DNA of 64,000 nt from an uncultured Pseudomonadota bacterium. Its GTDB lineage: Bacteria > Myxococcota_A > UBA796 > SXON01. A program made the position numbers and the translations under genes. This document shows positions 26,032 through 35,630 of this stretch, piece after piece. The notes under the pieces are model-generated. The model was not told the DNA's origin. It was given only the letters and a program-made list of their open reading frames with translations, and did not search any database. Location: the NCBI GenBank assembly GCA_903875225.1, contig CAIQVJ010000112.1, positions 62,001 through 126,000 on the forward strand. The letters are read 5' to 3'. Every line of letters begins with the position of its first letter. The stretch's first letter is position 1.

Positions 26032-29000
26032 CTACTCCACGACCACCCGGTCTCCGGCGCTCCGCCCGAACGTCTCCGGCATGTACATCTCCTCGGCCTT
26101 GGCCGGCGGGACGACGAAGTTGCCGGGCGTCGTGGCCCGCGCGAAGTAGCTGTAGCTCCACACACCGTCCCAGAGCAGGGACGCGAAGGCCTCGACGCGC
26201 TCGTCCCGCAGGTTCTCGTGGTCGTACCACGGGCGGGACCACCACCACCACGGTCCGGTCACCTCTGAGGGGTCGGGCGGCAGCTCCCCGGTGCCGCGCA
26301 ACGCGGGGTTGAGCACCTCGAACCCGGCCGGCAGGTTGTCGACCAGGGCGACGTGGTAGCGCCGCATCGGGGTGACCATCTCGACGGTCACCTTGACCCG
26401 TGCGCCGGCCTTCACGTGCCAGGTGCCATCCGCGTCGTGACGGACATCCGCCGGGCTGTCGACCGGCTCGTAGTGCCGCTGGACGGTGAACCCCCGGTCG
26501 GCCGGGGGCAGGATCAGCGACTTCGGCGCGTAGCGCAGGCCGATGCGGTAGTAGAGCCGCCCGGCCCCGTCGCGCTGCAGCACGAGATCCTCCGTGCCCT
26601 CGAGCTTCGCCATCGGCACGCGCAGCTCGGCGCGCTCGGTGGTGTAGCCCTTGTAGGTGTGATCACCGGCGTAATCGGCGCCCAGCCAGGCCCGGGCGAC
26701 AAAGTCGGGGGTGACCCCCTCGTAGACGCGGAAGTAGCGATCCAACGCCAGCAGCACGAAGGCACTCTCGTTGGTGTTCTCCCATCGCCCCGCGGTCTTG
26801 TGCGCGAGCAGCCCGGCGACGAGCTTGGGGATGAGGTCGGCCTTGGGGCGCACCTGCAGGAGCGCGTCGAGCAGGATGCCGTCCACGCGGCGGTCGCTGT
26901 GGAGCAGCACCTCGGCGCCGTCGCTGTAGCCGGTCACGAAGTGCGCGGTGCCTGCAGACTCGGTCACCACGTTGCCCCAACCCGCGAGGATGGTGGCCGC
27001 CTTCGGGCTCTTCACCCGCGAGAGCGTGGGCAGGATCCACCCCTGCGCCTCGAGAGGCAACTCCCCGGCTGCGAGCACGTTGGCCTCGGCCGACGGGTCC
27101 TTCCCGGCCAGCTCGCGGACGTACACGGCATATGCGCGCAGCGAACGCCTGGATTCCTCGGAGTACCACCGCGGCAGGTGGCTCTGGATCTGCGCCGCGT
27201 AGACCAGCGCGCGGTCGAGGGTCTGCGGGTCCACGGCAAAGCCCTTCTGCTTTGCACGCACGAGCGCGTGGGCCACGTGGAGCGAGAGGTAGGGGAACGA
27301 GCGCTCGTCCCGCTTCCAGAAGCCCCAGCCGCCGTCACCGTTCTGGCGCCGGGTGAGCACCTCGAGATCGGCGGAGACCGCGGCCTCCAGCTTCGCGGGG
27401 GCCGGGAGCCCCTCGGCGGAGAACGCGCCCAGCACGTCGCGCAGCGCAGCGACGCCGAGGATCCGGGACCCGATCTGCTCGGAGCAGCCGTACGGATAGT
27501 CGGCGAGGTACACGACGGCGTCCGTGAGCGCCTGCAACTGCGTGCTCGACGTGGTGACCTCGAGGCCACCGTACTCCTTCCAGACGTCGGAGGGCGCGGT
27601 GACGGGCTGCACGACGAGCTGGTCGGTGACCGTGCCGTAGGTGGCAAACGCCTCCGTGCTCGCGGGGGTCCAGACGGGGAGCGACCCCGACGCGGCGTCG
27701 GCCTTCGTCCCGGACTGTGCCGCCACCTGCCAGCGCGCCGTACCCGCCTTGACCGCTTCGGCGGGGAACAACACCTCCACGCGATCGTTGGCGGGCACGA
27801 CGACGCGACGGCCGCCGGTGGAACCACTGTCGAGCGTGAGGTTCGTGCCGCGGATGGCGACGTCCACGGTCATCGCTGCGTCGGTCTGGTTCTGCAGGAC
27901 GATGGGCAGCGAGAAGCTGTCCCCGAAGTTCAGGAAGCGCGGCGGCGAGGGCCGCACCATCAGCGGGAGTCGCGCCGTGACGTCGGACTCGCCGCTGCCG
28001 AAGCGATCGACTCCCGACACGGCGACGGCCATCACCCGGTAGCGGGTGAGGCTGTCCGGCAGGTTGATCGTGACCGTGGCCTTGCCGGCAGCATCGGTGC
28101 GCACGGACGGCGCCCAGAGAGCGAGCGCATCGAAGTTCGACCGCACGGCGATTGGCGTGGTGGGAGCCCCCTGCTGGTCGGGCATGTTGCCGTCCATCGC
28201 GGCCGTGACGTCGGACACCTTCGACTCCACGGACTTGCGAGCCACGGGCGCACCCGGCGCCTCCTCCATCGGCGCCGCTCCGGCCGAAGGCGAAGGCGGG
28301 GGCATGCCCATCACCATCATCTTGTCCATCCCGCCGCCCCCGCGGCCCTCGCCACGCATGCCGAGCCCGCCCTGCCCGAAGGCGTCGCCGGACTGCAGGC
28401 CGACCGGGTTCACGAGGTTCACCCACTGCCGCAGGTGAGAGGTCGAGACCCCGTCTCCGCGGCTCGTGTAGAAGACGGCGAGCGGGTCGGGCAGGTGGTA
28501 GCCCGAGAGCGCCAGCACGGACTCGTCCACGGCGACCAGCACGAGCTCGGCGCCCGACACCGGAGCGCCCGAGGCGTCCTTCACCTCGATGCCCAGCGTG
28601 GTGTTGCCGCCCGGATCGAGCTTGTGCTCGGCGGGGGTCACCGAGACCGCCAGGGTGCGCGGCGTCGCCGGCACCGCGAGGTGGATCGAGCCCTGGGCGT
28701 AGGCCACCCGGGCTGGCAGATCGTTCCGCGGCTTGCCGGCATCGTCGCGTCGAGCCGCGCTGCCCACGAGGTCCACCGCGATGGTCACGTCCGGGATCCA
28801 CGCCTCGGGCACGGCAAGGTCGAGCGTCCGACTCGGACCGTCGAGCGTGATGCGCTCGGAGTGCACCATGTCGCCGCTGCGAACGGTGAGCACGCCCTCC
28901 GCGGGCGAGAACGGCGAGAGGACGAACAGCTTCAGGGTCCCACCCGGCGCAACCTCCGCCTTGTCGGGCACCAGCGTGACCTCCTCCATCGCGACGCCCC

Positions 29001-32000
29001 GATCCGGCGTCGTGGCCTCTGCCCCCGAGGCCCACACCCGCACCTCGGTCTGGTTCGGGCGGCCCTGCGCGTCCAGGACCCGGGCGCGCACAACGTACTC
29101 CCCGCCCACGTCGGGCACGAAACGACACGGCCCATCCTTCCGCGAGGCGAGCAGGGTGCAGGTGGCGACAGCGGTCTCCTTCTGGACCCACGCTCCACGC
29201 TCGAAGGTCCACGCGCTGCGAACCACCTCCAGGTTCGCCGGCACCGTCGGCGCTTCCACCCCGGCGCGGTCCACCACGAGCGCCTGGACCTCCACGGCCT
29301 GCCCCTTCTCGACGAACAGGCGGTCCGCCTTGAGCCCGACGTAGAGCGAGGACGGGTGCACCAGCAGCGTCGTCGACGACGCCATCGTCTGCCGGTTCAC
29401 GTCGCTGACGGAGGCCTCGGCGGTGACCATCATCGGTCTCACGGGGCGCAGGCTCTCGAAGTGCACACCGAGCCGGTGGGCACCCATGGCGTCGGTGGTC
29501 GAGGTCCACTCGTCCGAACGCGCACCCTCGCCCATCTCCGGACCCGAGCGCCACCAGGGCGTCCAGATCCCGAAGCTCCATTCGTCGCGGCCGGGGGGCG
29601 CAAAGCTCGCCGGGGTCGAGCGCACGCGCCAGGTGACTGGTGCACCCGGCAACGCACCGCCCGCGTAGTAGCTGGCGTGTGTGGTGATCACGGCGTCCTC
29701 GCCGAGCGCCCACGGGCCCTCCCCGGTCTCGGCGGTCACCTCGAACTCGGGCCGACGGAACTCCTCGATGTCCACCGAATTGTACCCGCTGTCGCCCGAC
29801 CAGGTGCCCACGGGCTCGACGACCAACACCGCGCTCCCGAGATCCGGGGTCTTCGGCAGGTCGACCTTCACCTCGAACCCGCCCGTGGCGCTCACCTCCG
29901 TCGTGCCCTCCGCGAGCGGGTTCCCGAGCGACGAGCGCAGCGTCCACTTCGCGCTGCGGATGGCCGGCTCCGGCATCGTGACAGTGCTTCCTCCCCCGAA
30001 CCGGATCCATCCCTTCCAGTGCACGGTCTCGCCCGGGCGGTAGAGCCCCCGATCACTCGCGAGGTACCAACGGAGGCCGGGCCCGTTCGTGCTCCGGTTC
30101 CAGCCGCTCCACCGTGAAGGGTACTCGGAAGCCGGCACGAACGCGCTGTCCGCGCCCCGGGTCGCCATCAGCATCGTGGTCCGTTCGGCGCCGAGCGCCA
30201 GCTGCCCGAGGCCGTCGGCTGCCGTCTCCCCATGCGCGCCATCGGGCCCGAGCGAGAGCGCCACGCCGGAGAGCGGCTTGCCGGTCGCCAGATCGTTCGC
30301 CCAGCCGAGCACGTTGCCGCTGTCGACGAACGCCGTGAGACCGATCTTCGTCACCTGCACCCAGCCGGTCCAGGCCTGACGCTCCCACTCGTTCTTCGGC
30401 GGGTTCGTCTGCTTGACCTGCACGATGTAGTGACCCACGCCCTGGCGCAGGTAGGGCGTCAGATCGACCGCGGTCTCGACCCGGTTGTCGGCGTCGACCT
30501 TCACGGGGAGGGTGAGCGTCGGGATGGGCTCGCCCGGCATCGCGTGGCTGTGCTCGTCGTCGAGCCAGTCGCCATAGGCTTCCCAGTCCGAGGGCTTGAC
30601 CCGCCAGATCGAGACACGGAGCGCCTTTTCGTTGACCGTCCACACGGAGATTTTCGGAGCGCCCGCAGGGTCTGCCACCACCAGCGAGCTGTTCGGCCCG
30701 GTCAGCATGCGCTCGGCGGCGCCCACCGAGAAGTTGGAGACGGTGTCCTTCCCGAGCGTCTGGCCGTAGACATCCTTCAACGCCGCCGGCAGGGTGACCG
30801 CGTAGGCCGTGCGCGCGCGGCTCTCCCCGGTGACCCACAAGCTGTTCCCGCTCATGCCGATGTTTGCGCCGGGGATGGGCGGGTCGACCTTCACCGTGCC
30901 GGGATCGAACGTGGCGGGGTCGAGTGCGTTGGAGAGGGTGATCGAGAAGGTGTCACCCGGCCGGCAGGTGTTCCAGCCACAGCGGCTCTCGGTCACCCGC
31001 AGGGGCCCGTAGGTGCGCAGGCGCCAGCTGATCGCCTTCGTCGTCGTGCGGGGGCCCTCCGCCGAGGGCGCTCCCGCCGCGAGCGTGAACGTGGCCGAGG
31101 TGTCCAGCGGGAGCGCCGTGGTCGGGACGACGGCGACCACGCGGTCGACCGCGTAGGCGCCCCCCTTCAGCTCAGGGATCTTCGCGATCTCGTCCGCCGT
31201 CGCGAGGCGGAGCGCCGGATGCGCGCTGCCGGCCGCGATCGAGAGCGAGGGGAGGACGGCCGCCGGGTCCATCCGCTGATCGAACGCCATCCACAGCGTC
31301 GGCTGCACGGGCTGGCTCTCGGCCGGGTACGACGGGCTGCCCGGGCCCGAGGCCACGAGCGAGGGCGCGGGTGTACCGAAGGTCCAGTGCACCGCATCCT
31401 TCAGCGGGCTGCCGGTGACGGACAGCGTGCCGGCGGCAATGTCGACGGTGAACGCCGTCGCCATCGGAAAGCGCACCGCCGGCTCGAAGATCAGCGTCTT
31501 CGTGCCGAGCCAGCGCCACTGGCCGGGCACCTCGGGTTCGAGCTTGACCGGATGGATCCGCGCCGCCTCGTCCTGCGTGGTGAGCGCGACCATCGGCTCG
31601 GAGAACGTGACCGAGAGGTGGGGCGCCATCGGCACCTCTCCCTCGGGGGCCCGGCGCAGGACGCTGAGCGGGCCGGGCGCAGCCTCAGGCGCTGAGGTTG
31701 CAGCTCCGGGGAAATCCACCTGGACCGAGGCGCCGGTGCGCGGAGGGGGCTGCGGGCCCTGGCGGAGCGCCAGATCGGTGGTGTCCGCAGCGTCGGTCTC
31801 GAGCGCGGGCATCCGGGCGAGGAGCCGGGCGGTCGTCGCCGCATCGAGCGCCGTCGCGGGCGGGCGAGCGAGCGCGTCCGAGCCCGGTGGCGGTGCGTCG
31901 GCATCGTAGAGGCGGAGCGTGAGGCCGTCCACCTCGGGATCAGCGGTGAACGACACGGGCGCCTCCGAGGCGGCCGGGTCGGGGGCCATTCCGGCCTCCG

Positions 32001-32061
32001 GCGCGGGCGGGCTCTTGTGGCAGGCGAGGGCGAGCGGGAGCAGCAACCACCTGTGCATCAT
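26032..32061 (-). CDS. Bacterial alpha-2-macroglobulin, outer-membrane/periplasmic lipoprotein
   Basis: 2009 residues. The signal M-M-H-R-W-L-L-L-P-L-A-L-A-C ends in lipobox Cys14, followed by a Pro/Ala linker. Many MG-type beta domains occupy the first ~1200 residues. A Gly/Met-rich insert lies around residues 1225-1265. The thioester motif Y-G-C-S-E-Q is intact near residue 1525 within an alpha/alpha toroid TED domain (A-V-V-Y-L-A-D-Y-P before it). Such proteins trap attacking proteases by covalent linkage. It is longer than E. coli YfhM (~1650). The PBP1c gene that accompanies many homologues is not adjacent here. Likely protects the periplasm from host or predator proteases. Confidence 0.93.
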   Translation of the reverse strand: MMHRWLLLPLALACHKSPPAPEAGMAPDPAASEAPVSFTADPEVDGLTLRLYDADAPPPGSDALARPPATALDAATTARLLARMPALETDAADTTDLALRQGPQPPPRTGASVQVDFPGAATSAPEAAPGPLSVLRRAPEGEVPMAPHLSVTFSEPMVALTTQDEAARIHPVKLEPEVPGQWRWLGTKTLIFEPAVRFPMATAFTVDIAAGTLSVTGSPLKDAVHWTFGTPAPSLVASGPGSPSYPAESQPVQPTLWMAFDQRMDPAAVLPSLSIAAGSAHPALRLATADEIAKIPELKGGAYAVDRVVAVVPTTALPLDTSATFTLAAGAPSAEGPRTTTKAISWRLRTYGPLRVTESRCGWNTCRPGDTFSITLSNALDPATFDPGTVKVDPPIPGANIGMSGNSLWVTGESRARTAYAVTLPAALKDVYGQTLGKDTVSNFSVGAAERMLTGPNSSLVVADPAGAPKISVWTVNEKALRVSIWRVKPSDWEAYGDWLDDEHSHAMPGEPIPTLTLPVKVDADNRVETAVDLTPYLRQGVGHYIVQVKQTNPPKNEWERQAWTGWVQVTKIGLTAFVDSGNVLGWANDLATGKPLSGVALSLGPDGAHGETAADGLGQLALGAERTTMLMATRGADSAFVPASEYPSRWSGWNRSTNGPGLRWYLASDRGLYRPGETVHWKGWIRFGGGSTVTMPEPAIRSAKWTLRSSLGNPLAEGTTEVSATGGFEVKVDLPKTPDLGSAVLVVEPVGTWSGDSGYNSVDIEEFRRPEFEVTAETGEGPWALGEDAVITTHASYYAGGALPGAPVTWRVRSTPASFAPPGRDEWSFGIWTPWWRSGPEMGEGARSDEWTSTTDAMGAHRLGVHFESLRPVRPMMVTAEASVSDVNRQTMASSTTLLVHPSSLYVGLKADRLFVEKGQAVEVQALVVDRAGVEAPTVPANLEVVRSAWTFERGAWVQKETAVATCTLLASRKDGPCRFVPDVGGEYVVRARVLDAQGRPNQTEVRVWASGAEATTPDRGVAMEEVTLVPDKAEVAPGGTLKLFVLSPFSPAEGVLTVRSGDMVHSERITLDGPSRTLDLAVPEAWIPDVTIAVDLVGSAARRDDAGKPRNDLPARVAYAQGSIHLAVPATPRTLAVSVTPAEHKLDPGGNTTLGIEVKDASGAPVSGAELVLVAVDESVLALSGYHLPDPLAVFYTSRGDGVSTSHLRQWVNLVNPVGLQSGDAFGQGGLGMRGEGRGGGGMDKMMVMGMPPPSPSAGAAPMEEAPGAPVARKSVESKVSDVTAAMDGNMPDQQGAPTTPIAVRSNFDALALWAPSVRTDAAGKATVTINLPDSLTRYRVMAVAVSGVDRFGSGESDVTARLPLMVRPSPPRFLNFGDSFSLPIVLQNQTDAAMTVDVAIRGTNLTLDSGSTGGRRVVVPANDRVEVLFPAEAVKAGTARWQVAAQSGTKADAASGSLPVWTPASTEAFATYGTVTDQLVVQPVTAPSDVWKEYGGLEVTTSSTQLQALTDAVVYLADYPYGCSEQIGSRILGVAALRDVLGAFSAEGLPAPAKLEAAVSADLEVLTRRQNGDGGWGFWKRDERSFPYLSLHVAHALVRAKQKGFAVDPQTLDRALVYAAQIQSHLPRWYSEESRRSLRAYAVYVRELAGKDPSAEANVLAAGELPLEAQGWILPTLSRVKSPKAATILAGWGNVVTESAGTAHFVTGYSDGAEVLLHSDRRVDGILLDALLQVRPKADLIPKLVAGLLAHKTAGRWENTNESAFVLLALDRYFRVYEGVTPDFVARAWLGADYAGDHTYKGYTTERAELRVPMAKLEGTEDLVLQRDGAGRLYYRIGLRYAPKSLILPPADRGFTVQRHYEPVDSPADVRHDADGTWHVKAGARVKVTVEMVTPMRRYHVALVDNLPAGFEVLNPALRGTGELPPDPSEVTGPWWWWSRPWYDHENLRDERVEAFASLLWDGVWSYSYFARATTPGNFVVPPAKAEEMYMPETFGRSAGDRVVVE

Positions 32062-32189
32062 GACCTCTACGGGCCGGTAACGCCGCGGAGGGGCCAGGGC
32101 TTACAGCTTCGGCCGCCGAAGGACGGATGGGGGTGCGGTCCAGACCCGCCGGGATTGGTGGCGCTCGCCGGGCCCGCACCGGCGGAGCG

Positions 32190-32387
32190 TCAACCGATCC
32201 CGGTCACCCGGGCCCAGACCACCAGGATGAGCCACGCGGGCGGCGAGGTCGCGACGGAGGCGCCCCCGCCCAGCAGGGCGACGACGGCAAGCGCGAGCGG
32301 GAGTCCGACCACGGCGGTCGGGGCCAGTACACGGCCGAGAGTGGAGCCGGGAGCGAAAAGGGCAGGAGCGGTGGTGTTCATGCCCAT
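32190..32387 (-). CDS. Small putative membrane protein
   Basis: 65 residues if started at the ATG at 32387 (another ATG lies two codons later). Two hydrophobic stretches are visible, one around V-L-A-P-T-A-V-V-G-L-P-L-A-L-A-V-V-A-L-L and a second ending W-L-I-L-V-V-W-A. The upstream part of the open frame is Arg-rich and unlikely to be coding. No family is recognised and the ribosome site is weak, so this could be a chance frame, but the double-helix pattern with a charged break is coherent. Confidence 0.4.
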   Translation of the reverse strand: MGMNTTAPALFAPGSTLGRVLAPTAVVGLPLALAVVALLGGGASVATSPPAWLILVVWARVTGIG

Positions 32388-32658
32388 CGATACGGAGCCG
32401 GGGCCCGGCGGTTGCGGTGGATCGAAAAAAGCCCTCTCGCTGTCCCGAAGCCACCCCCGGGCCCGCCGGGGACGATGCATGACGGGGCCGGCGCGCACTC
32501 GCACACCGCGCCTCGTTCCGATAACGGCCGAGCATGATCGTCGTGACCGGTGCAGTCGCGCGGGACCCGGCCGGGGCCGCGCTCGGGGCGGGTGCTCGCC
32601 AGCGCATCCGCGCGGCGGTCTCGCACCGCTCGCGCCACCCCACGGATCGGGGCCGCCG

Positions 32659-33402
32659 GTGACGCTGCATCAGGCCGTCACCCTCGCCGTCGCGATCAGT
32701 GCGCTCCCCACGCTGGTCTGGCTCTCGTTCGTGTCGGCGCCGTATGGTCGCCACGGCCGCTCGGGTTGGGGCCCCACGCTCGGGCCCCGCGCCGGCTGGA
32801 TCCTGATGGAGTGCCCTGCAGTGGTCGGCTTCCTCGCATTCTTCGTCACCGGGGCCCGGGCCGCCCAACTCGCGCCCGTCCTGATGGCGACGATCTGGCT
32901 CTGGCACTACGTCTACCGCACCTTCATCTTCCCGTTCCGTCTGCGATCCAACCGTCGCATCCCCCTCGGCATCGCCCTCACCGGCTTTGGCTTCAACCTC
33001 GCGAACGCCTACACCAACGCTCGGCAGCTCTCCGGCATCGGAGACTATGGCTCCTGGCTCCTCGATCCACGCTTCGGATCGGGGCTCGTGTTGTTCCTGA
33101 TCGGTTGGGGCATCAACCAACACGCCGATCACGTCCTGCTCCGCCTCCGCAACCCGGGCGAGGCCGGCTACCGCATCCCCGAGGGCGGCCTTTATCGCTG
33201 GGTCACCTGCCCCAACTACCTGGGCGAGATGATCGAGTGGTTGGGTTGGGCGATCCTGACCTGGTCAGGACCCGGCCTCGCGTTCTTCCTTTTCACGACA
33301 GCCAATCTGTTGCCGCGCGCACGGACCCACCACGCGTGGTACCGGGGGACCTTTCCGGAGTACCCCGGCGGCCGACGGGCGTTGATCCCGAGAGTTCTGT
33401 AG
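32659..33402 (+). CDS. Steroid 5-alpha-reductase-type / isoprenylcysteine-methyltransferase-like membrane protein
   Basis: 247 residues from a GTG at 32659, chosen because the first hydrophobic helix starts there; the open frame continues upstream but is a shadow. About six transmembrane helices. The C-terminal part has the 3-oxo-5-alpha-steroid 4-dehydrogenase signature: H-A-D-H-V-L-L-R-L-R-N-P-G-E, Y-R-I-P-E-G-G-L-Y-R-W-V-T-C-P-N-Y-L-G-E, and a final W-Y-R-G-T-F-P-E-Y-P...R-A-L-I-P. In bacteria this family reduces double bonds of lipids or sterol-like molecules using NADPH. The substrate is not evident from neighbours. Confidence 0.82.
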   Translation: MTLHQAVTLAVAISALPTLVWLSFVSAPYGRHGRSGWGPTLGPRAGWILMECPAVVGFLAFFVTGARAAQLAPVLMATIWLWHYVYRTFIFPFRLRSNRRIPLGIALTGFGFNLANAYTNARQLSGIGDYGSWLLDPRFGSGLVLFLIGWGINQHADHVLLRLRNPGEAGYRIPEGGLYRWVTCPNYLGEMIEWLGWAILTWSGPGLAFFLFTTANLLPRARTHHAWYRGTFPEYPGGRRALIPRVL

Positions 33403-33530
33403 GGCGAGGTCCGGACCCGGGCGCGCGGCACGGCATCCATCCCGTACCCCGACGCGGATGTCCCCCCAACCCCTGACGGGCCTGGACCGCGCAGCGTGGG
33501 CACGCAGCACCGCTCCGGATACTTCCACGG

Positions 33531-35609
33531 ATGCGAACGCGTCCCGCACCGCCGAGCCCATCCGCACTGTCGTGCCCACGCATCTGCGCTTGCCTTCTGG
33601 TCGCCGGGTTCCTGCTCGCGCCAGCCAGTGCCCACGCCGCGCCCGCCGCCTGCCCGGAGGGAAACCTGCTCGATGGTCTGGCGCCCCTGCACGCCCGGGC
33701 GGCAGAGCGGGTGGAGAACCTCACCGACGGCCTTTTGTGCCTCGAGGGCCAGGGCCCCGAGAACAACCTCACCACCCGCATCGGGCCCGGCGGCGGCGTC
33801 GCGTTCGACCTCGGCGCCGAGTACGACGTGGAGGGGGTGGTCGCGCAGAGCGGCGGAGCGTTGCCGTTGCGCATCGCCGTCTCTCCGGACGGGAATGACT
33901 GGACCGACCTCACCCTCACGCCCCCCTCCGGAGCCATGACCACCCACCGGGGTATTTTCAAGGGCGAGGGTCGGTATGTGGGGATCAGCGCTGTCGGAGG
34001 GGGTGGGGCCGCGTACGTCGGCGAACTGCAACTCTACTGTGCGGCCAGGGACGACGTGGCCCCCCCCTTGCGCTTTCGCCAGGGGCAGGAGGTGCTGACC
34101 CTGCGATCCGCCTTCAACGTCAGGGCGATCCGCTGCGCGCTGTTGGCACTGTTCGCGTTGGTCCTGCTCGGCGCGAAGCGGGCCGTGAAGCACGAACGCC
34201 GGGTCGGGATGGCGCTCCTGCTGGCGTCCGGGCTCGTGTGGGGCGTGCAGAGCGGCGTGTTTCGCGCGGAGGGGGCCGTCCAGATCCACGACACGTTCCA
34301 CTACCTCATGGGTTCCCGCTACTTCCCGGAGTTGGGCTACACCCGCCTCTACACCTGCGCGCTGCAAGCCGAGCAGGCCCTCGACCCCACCACGGACTTC
34401 TCCGATCGCGAGATCCGGGATCTCACCAACGACGCGATCCTCCCGGCCACCGAGGTTCTGGCGGGGCTCCCCCCTCGATGCGGCAGGTTCACCGAGGCGC
34501 GCTGGGACAGGTTCGTGCAGGATGCAAGCGTGTTCAAGGGGCTGCTCGGACCGCTCGGCTGGAAGCAGGCGCTCGTGGACCATGGGTACAATCCTCCCCC
34601 GGCCTGGACTCTCGTGGGGGGCTTGATGGGTGCGGTCGTGCCGACGACCTTCCCGGGGTTGCGCCTGCTCGGTCTCGTGGATGTCATGCTCTACACGCTG
34701 TGCGCAGGGCTGTTGGTCTGGAGCTTCCGCTGGCGGGCCGCCGGCCTCGTCGCCGTTCTTTGGACGATTGGCTGGCCCTGGGAGCCGGCCTGGACCGCGG
34801 GTGCCTTCTTTCGAACGGGCTGGCTCTTCACGCTGGTTCTCGGCGTTTCTGCTTTGAAAAAGGAACGCCCCCTCCTCGCCGGTCTGGCCCTCGGCGTCTC
34901 CACCCAACTGCGCATATTTCCTGTGTTCACCGCCGGGCTCGTGGCCCTTCACATGATCCTGGCGGCCCGCCAGCGGGGCTGGGGGCCAGCCCGGCGCTTT
35001 CTGGCCGGGGGGGCCCTCGCCCTGCTGCTCGTGGCCCCCGCCGCCGGATATGTCACGGGCGGCCTCGACGGCTACCGCGATTTCCGGGCCAACATCGAGA
35101 AGCACGAACGCACACCGAGCTCGAACAAGCTGGGGCTGGGGACGCTGTTGACCTGGCTCCCCGGGCACACCATGGAGGATCTTCACGACTGGCGGGACAG
35201 GAGTCCAGACTTCGCCTGGGAGACTCAAGTGGCGGAGCTGCGGGAGCAGCGGCGCCCGCTCCTGTGGGGGCTCCGCATCGCGAGCCTGGGCCTGGCAGTC
35301 GCCGTCGCAGCAGGTGCATCCACGCCCAGTTCGGTCGCGGTGCTGGGCCTGGGACTCTGCATGACGCTTACAGATCTCTCCTGCTACTACTACGCCTTTG
35401 CCCCCCTCTTCGGCCTCCTTGTCGGTGGAGATCGGCGTCGAGAGGCCTTGCTCATCTCGCTCTTCGCGCTCACCCAGTTCCTGCCCCGGCTCCCGGCCTC
35501 CATCGAGGTGCCCTACCTCCTCACCAGCCTGCTGTTCATCGTGCTGTGGGTGTGGCTCGCCGTCAGGGCGCTGCGCGCACGCAACATGCCCGGCACGACG
35601 GTGACGTAG
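33531..35609 (+). CDS. Polytopic membrane protein with N-terminal discoidin-like exoplasmic domain
   Basis: 692 residues. A signal peptide (about residues 18-37, ending A-S-A-H-A-A) is followed by a ~130-residue beta-rich domain with G-V-A-F-D-L-G-A-E-Y-D-V-E-G-V and R-I-A-V-S-P-D-G-N-D-W, which looks like an F5/8-type-C (discoidin) fold. From ~205 there are about ten transmembrane helices. A long loop after the second helix contains D-T-F-H-Y-L-M-G-S-R-Y-F-P, placed like the donor loop of GT-C/GT87 mannosyltransferases. A membrane glycosyltransferase is the best guess. The stop lies 21 bases before the vWA lipoprotein start, on the same strand. Confidence 0.62.
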   Translation: MRTRPAPPSPSALSCPRICACLLVAGFLLAPASAHAAPAACPEGNLLDGLAPLHARAAERVENLTDGLLCLEGQGPENNLTTRIGPGGGVAFDLGAEYDVEGVVAQSGGALPLRIAVSPDGNDWTDLTLTPPSGAMTTHRGIFKGEGRYVGISAVGGGGAAYVGELQLYCAARDDVAPPLRFRQGQEVLTLRSAFNVRAIRCALLALFALVLLGAKRAVKHERRVGMALLLASGLVWGVQSGVFRAEGAVQIHDTFHYLMGSRYFPELGYTRLYTCALQAEQALDPTTDFSDREIRDLTNDAILPATEVLAGLPPRCGRFTEARWDRFVQDASVFKGLLGPLGWKQALVDHGYNPPPAWTLVGGLMGAVVPTTFPGLRLLGLVDVMLYTLCAGLLVWSFRWRAAGLVAVLWTIGWPWEPAWTAGAFFRTGWLFTLVLGVSALKKERPLLAGLALGVSTQLRIFPVFTAGLVALHMILAARQRGWGPARRFLAGGALALLLVAPAAGYVTGGLDGYRDFRANIEKHERTPSSNKLGLGTLLTWLPGHTMEDLHDWRDRSPDFAWETQVAELREQRRPLLWGLRIASLGLAVAVAAGASTPSSVAVLGLGLCMTLTDLSCYYYAFAPLFGLLVGGDRRREALLISLFALTQFLPRLPASIEVPYLLTSLLFIVLWVWLAVRALRARNMPGTTVT

Positions 35610-35630
35610 CCCCGGCGTTACCCTCCACCG

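Noticed and set aside
26353..30117. Very long plus-strand open frame (over 1200 codons) opposite the alpha-2-macroglobulin gene
   Set aside because: Its translation is Arg/His/Gly-rich low-complexity sequence with no domain, a mirror effect of GC-rich codon use. The minus-strand protein has a signal peptide and an intact thioester motif.
32107..32121. CTTCGG/CCGAAG hairpin as an intrinsic terminator
   Set aside because: The stem is only six pairs and no T-run follows on either strand, so a terminator call is not supported.
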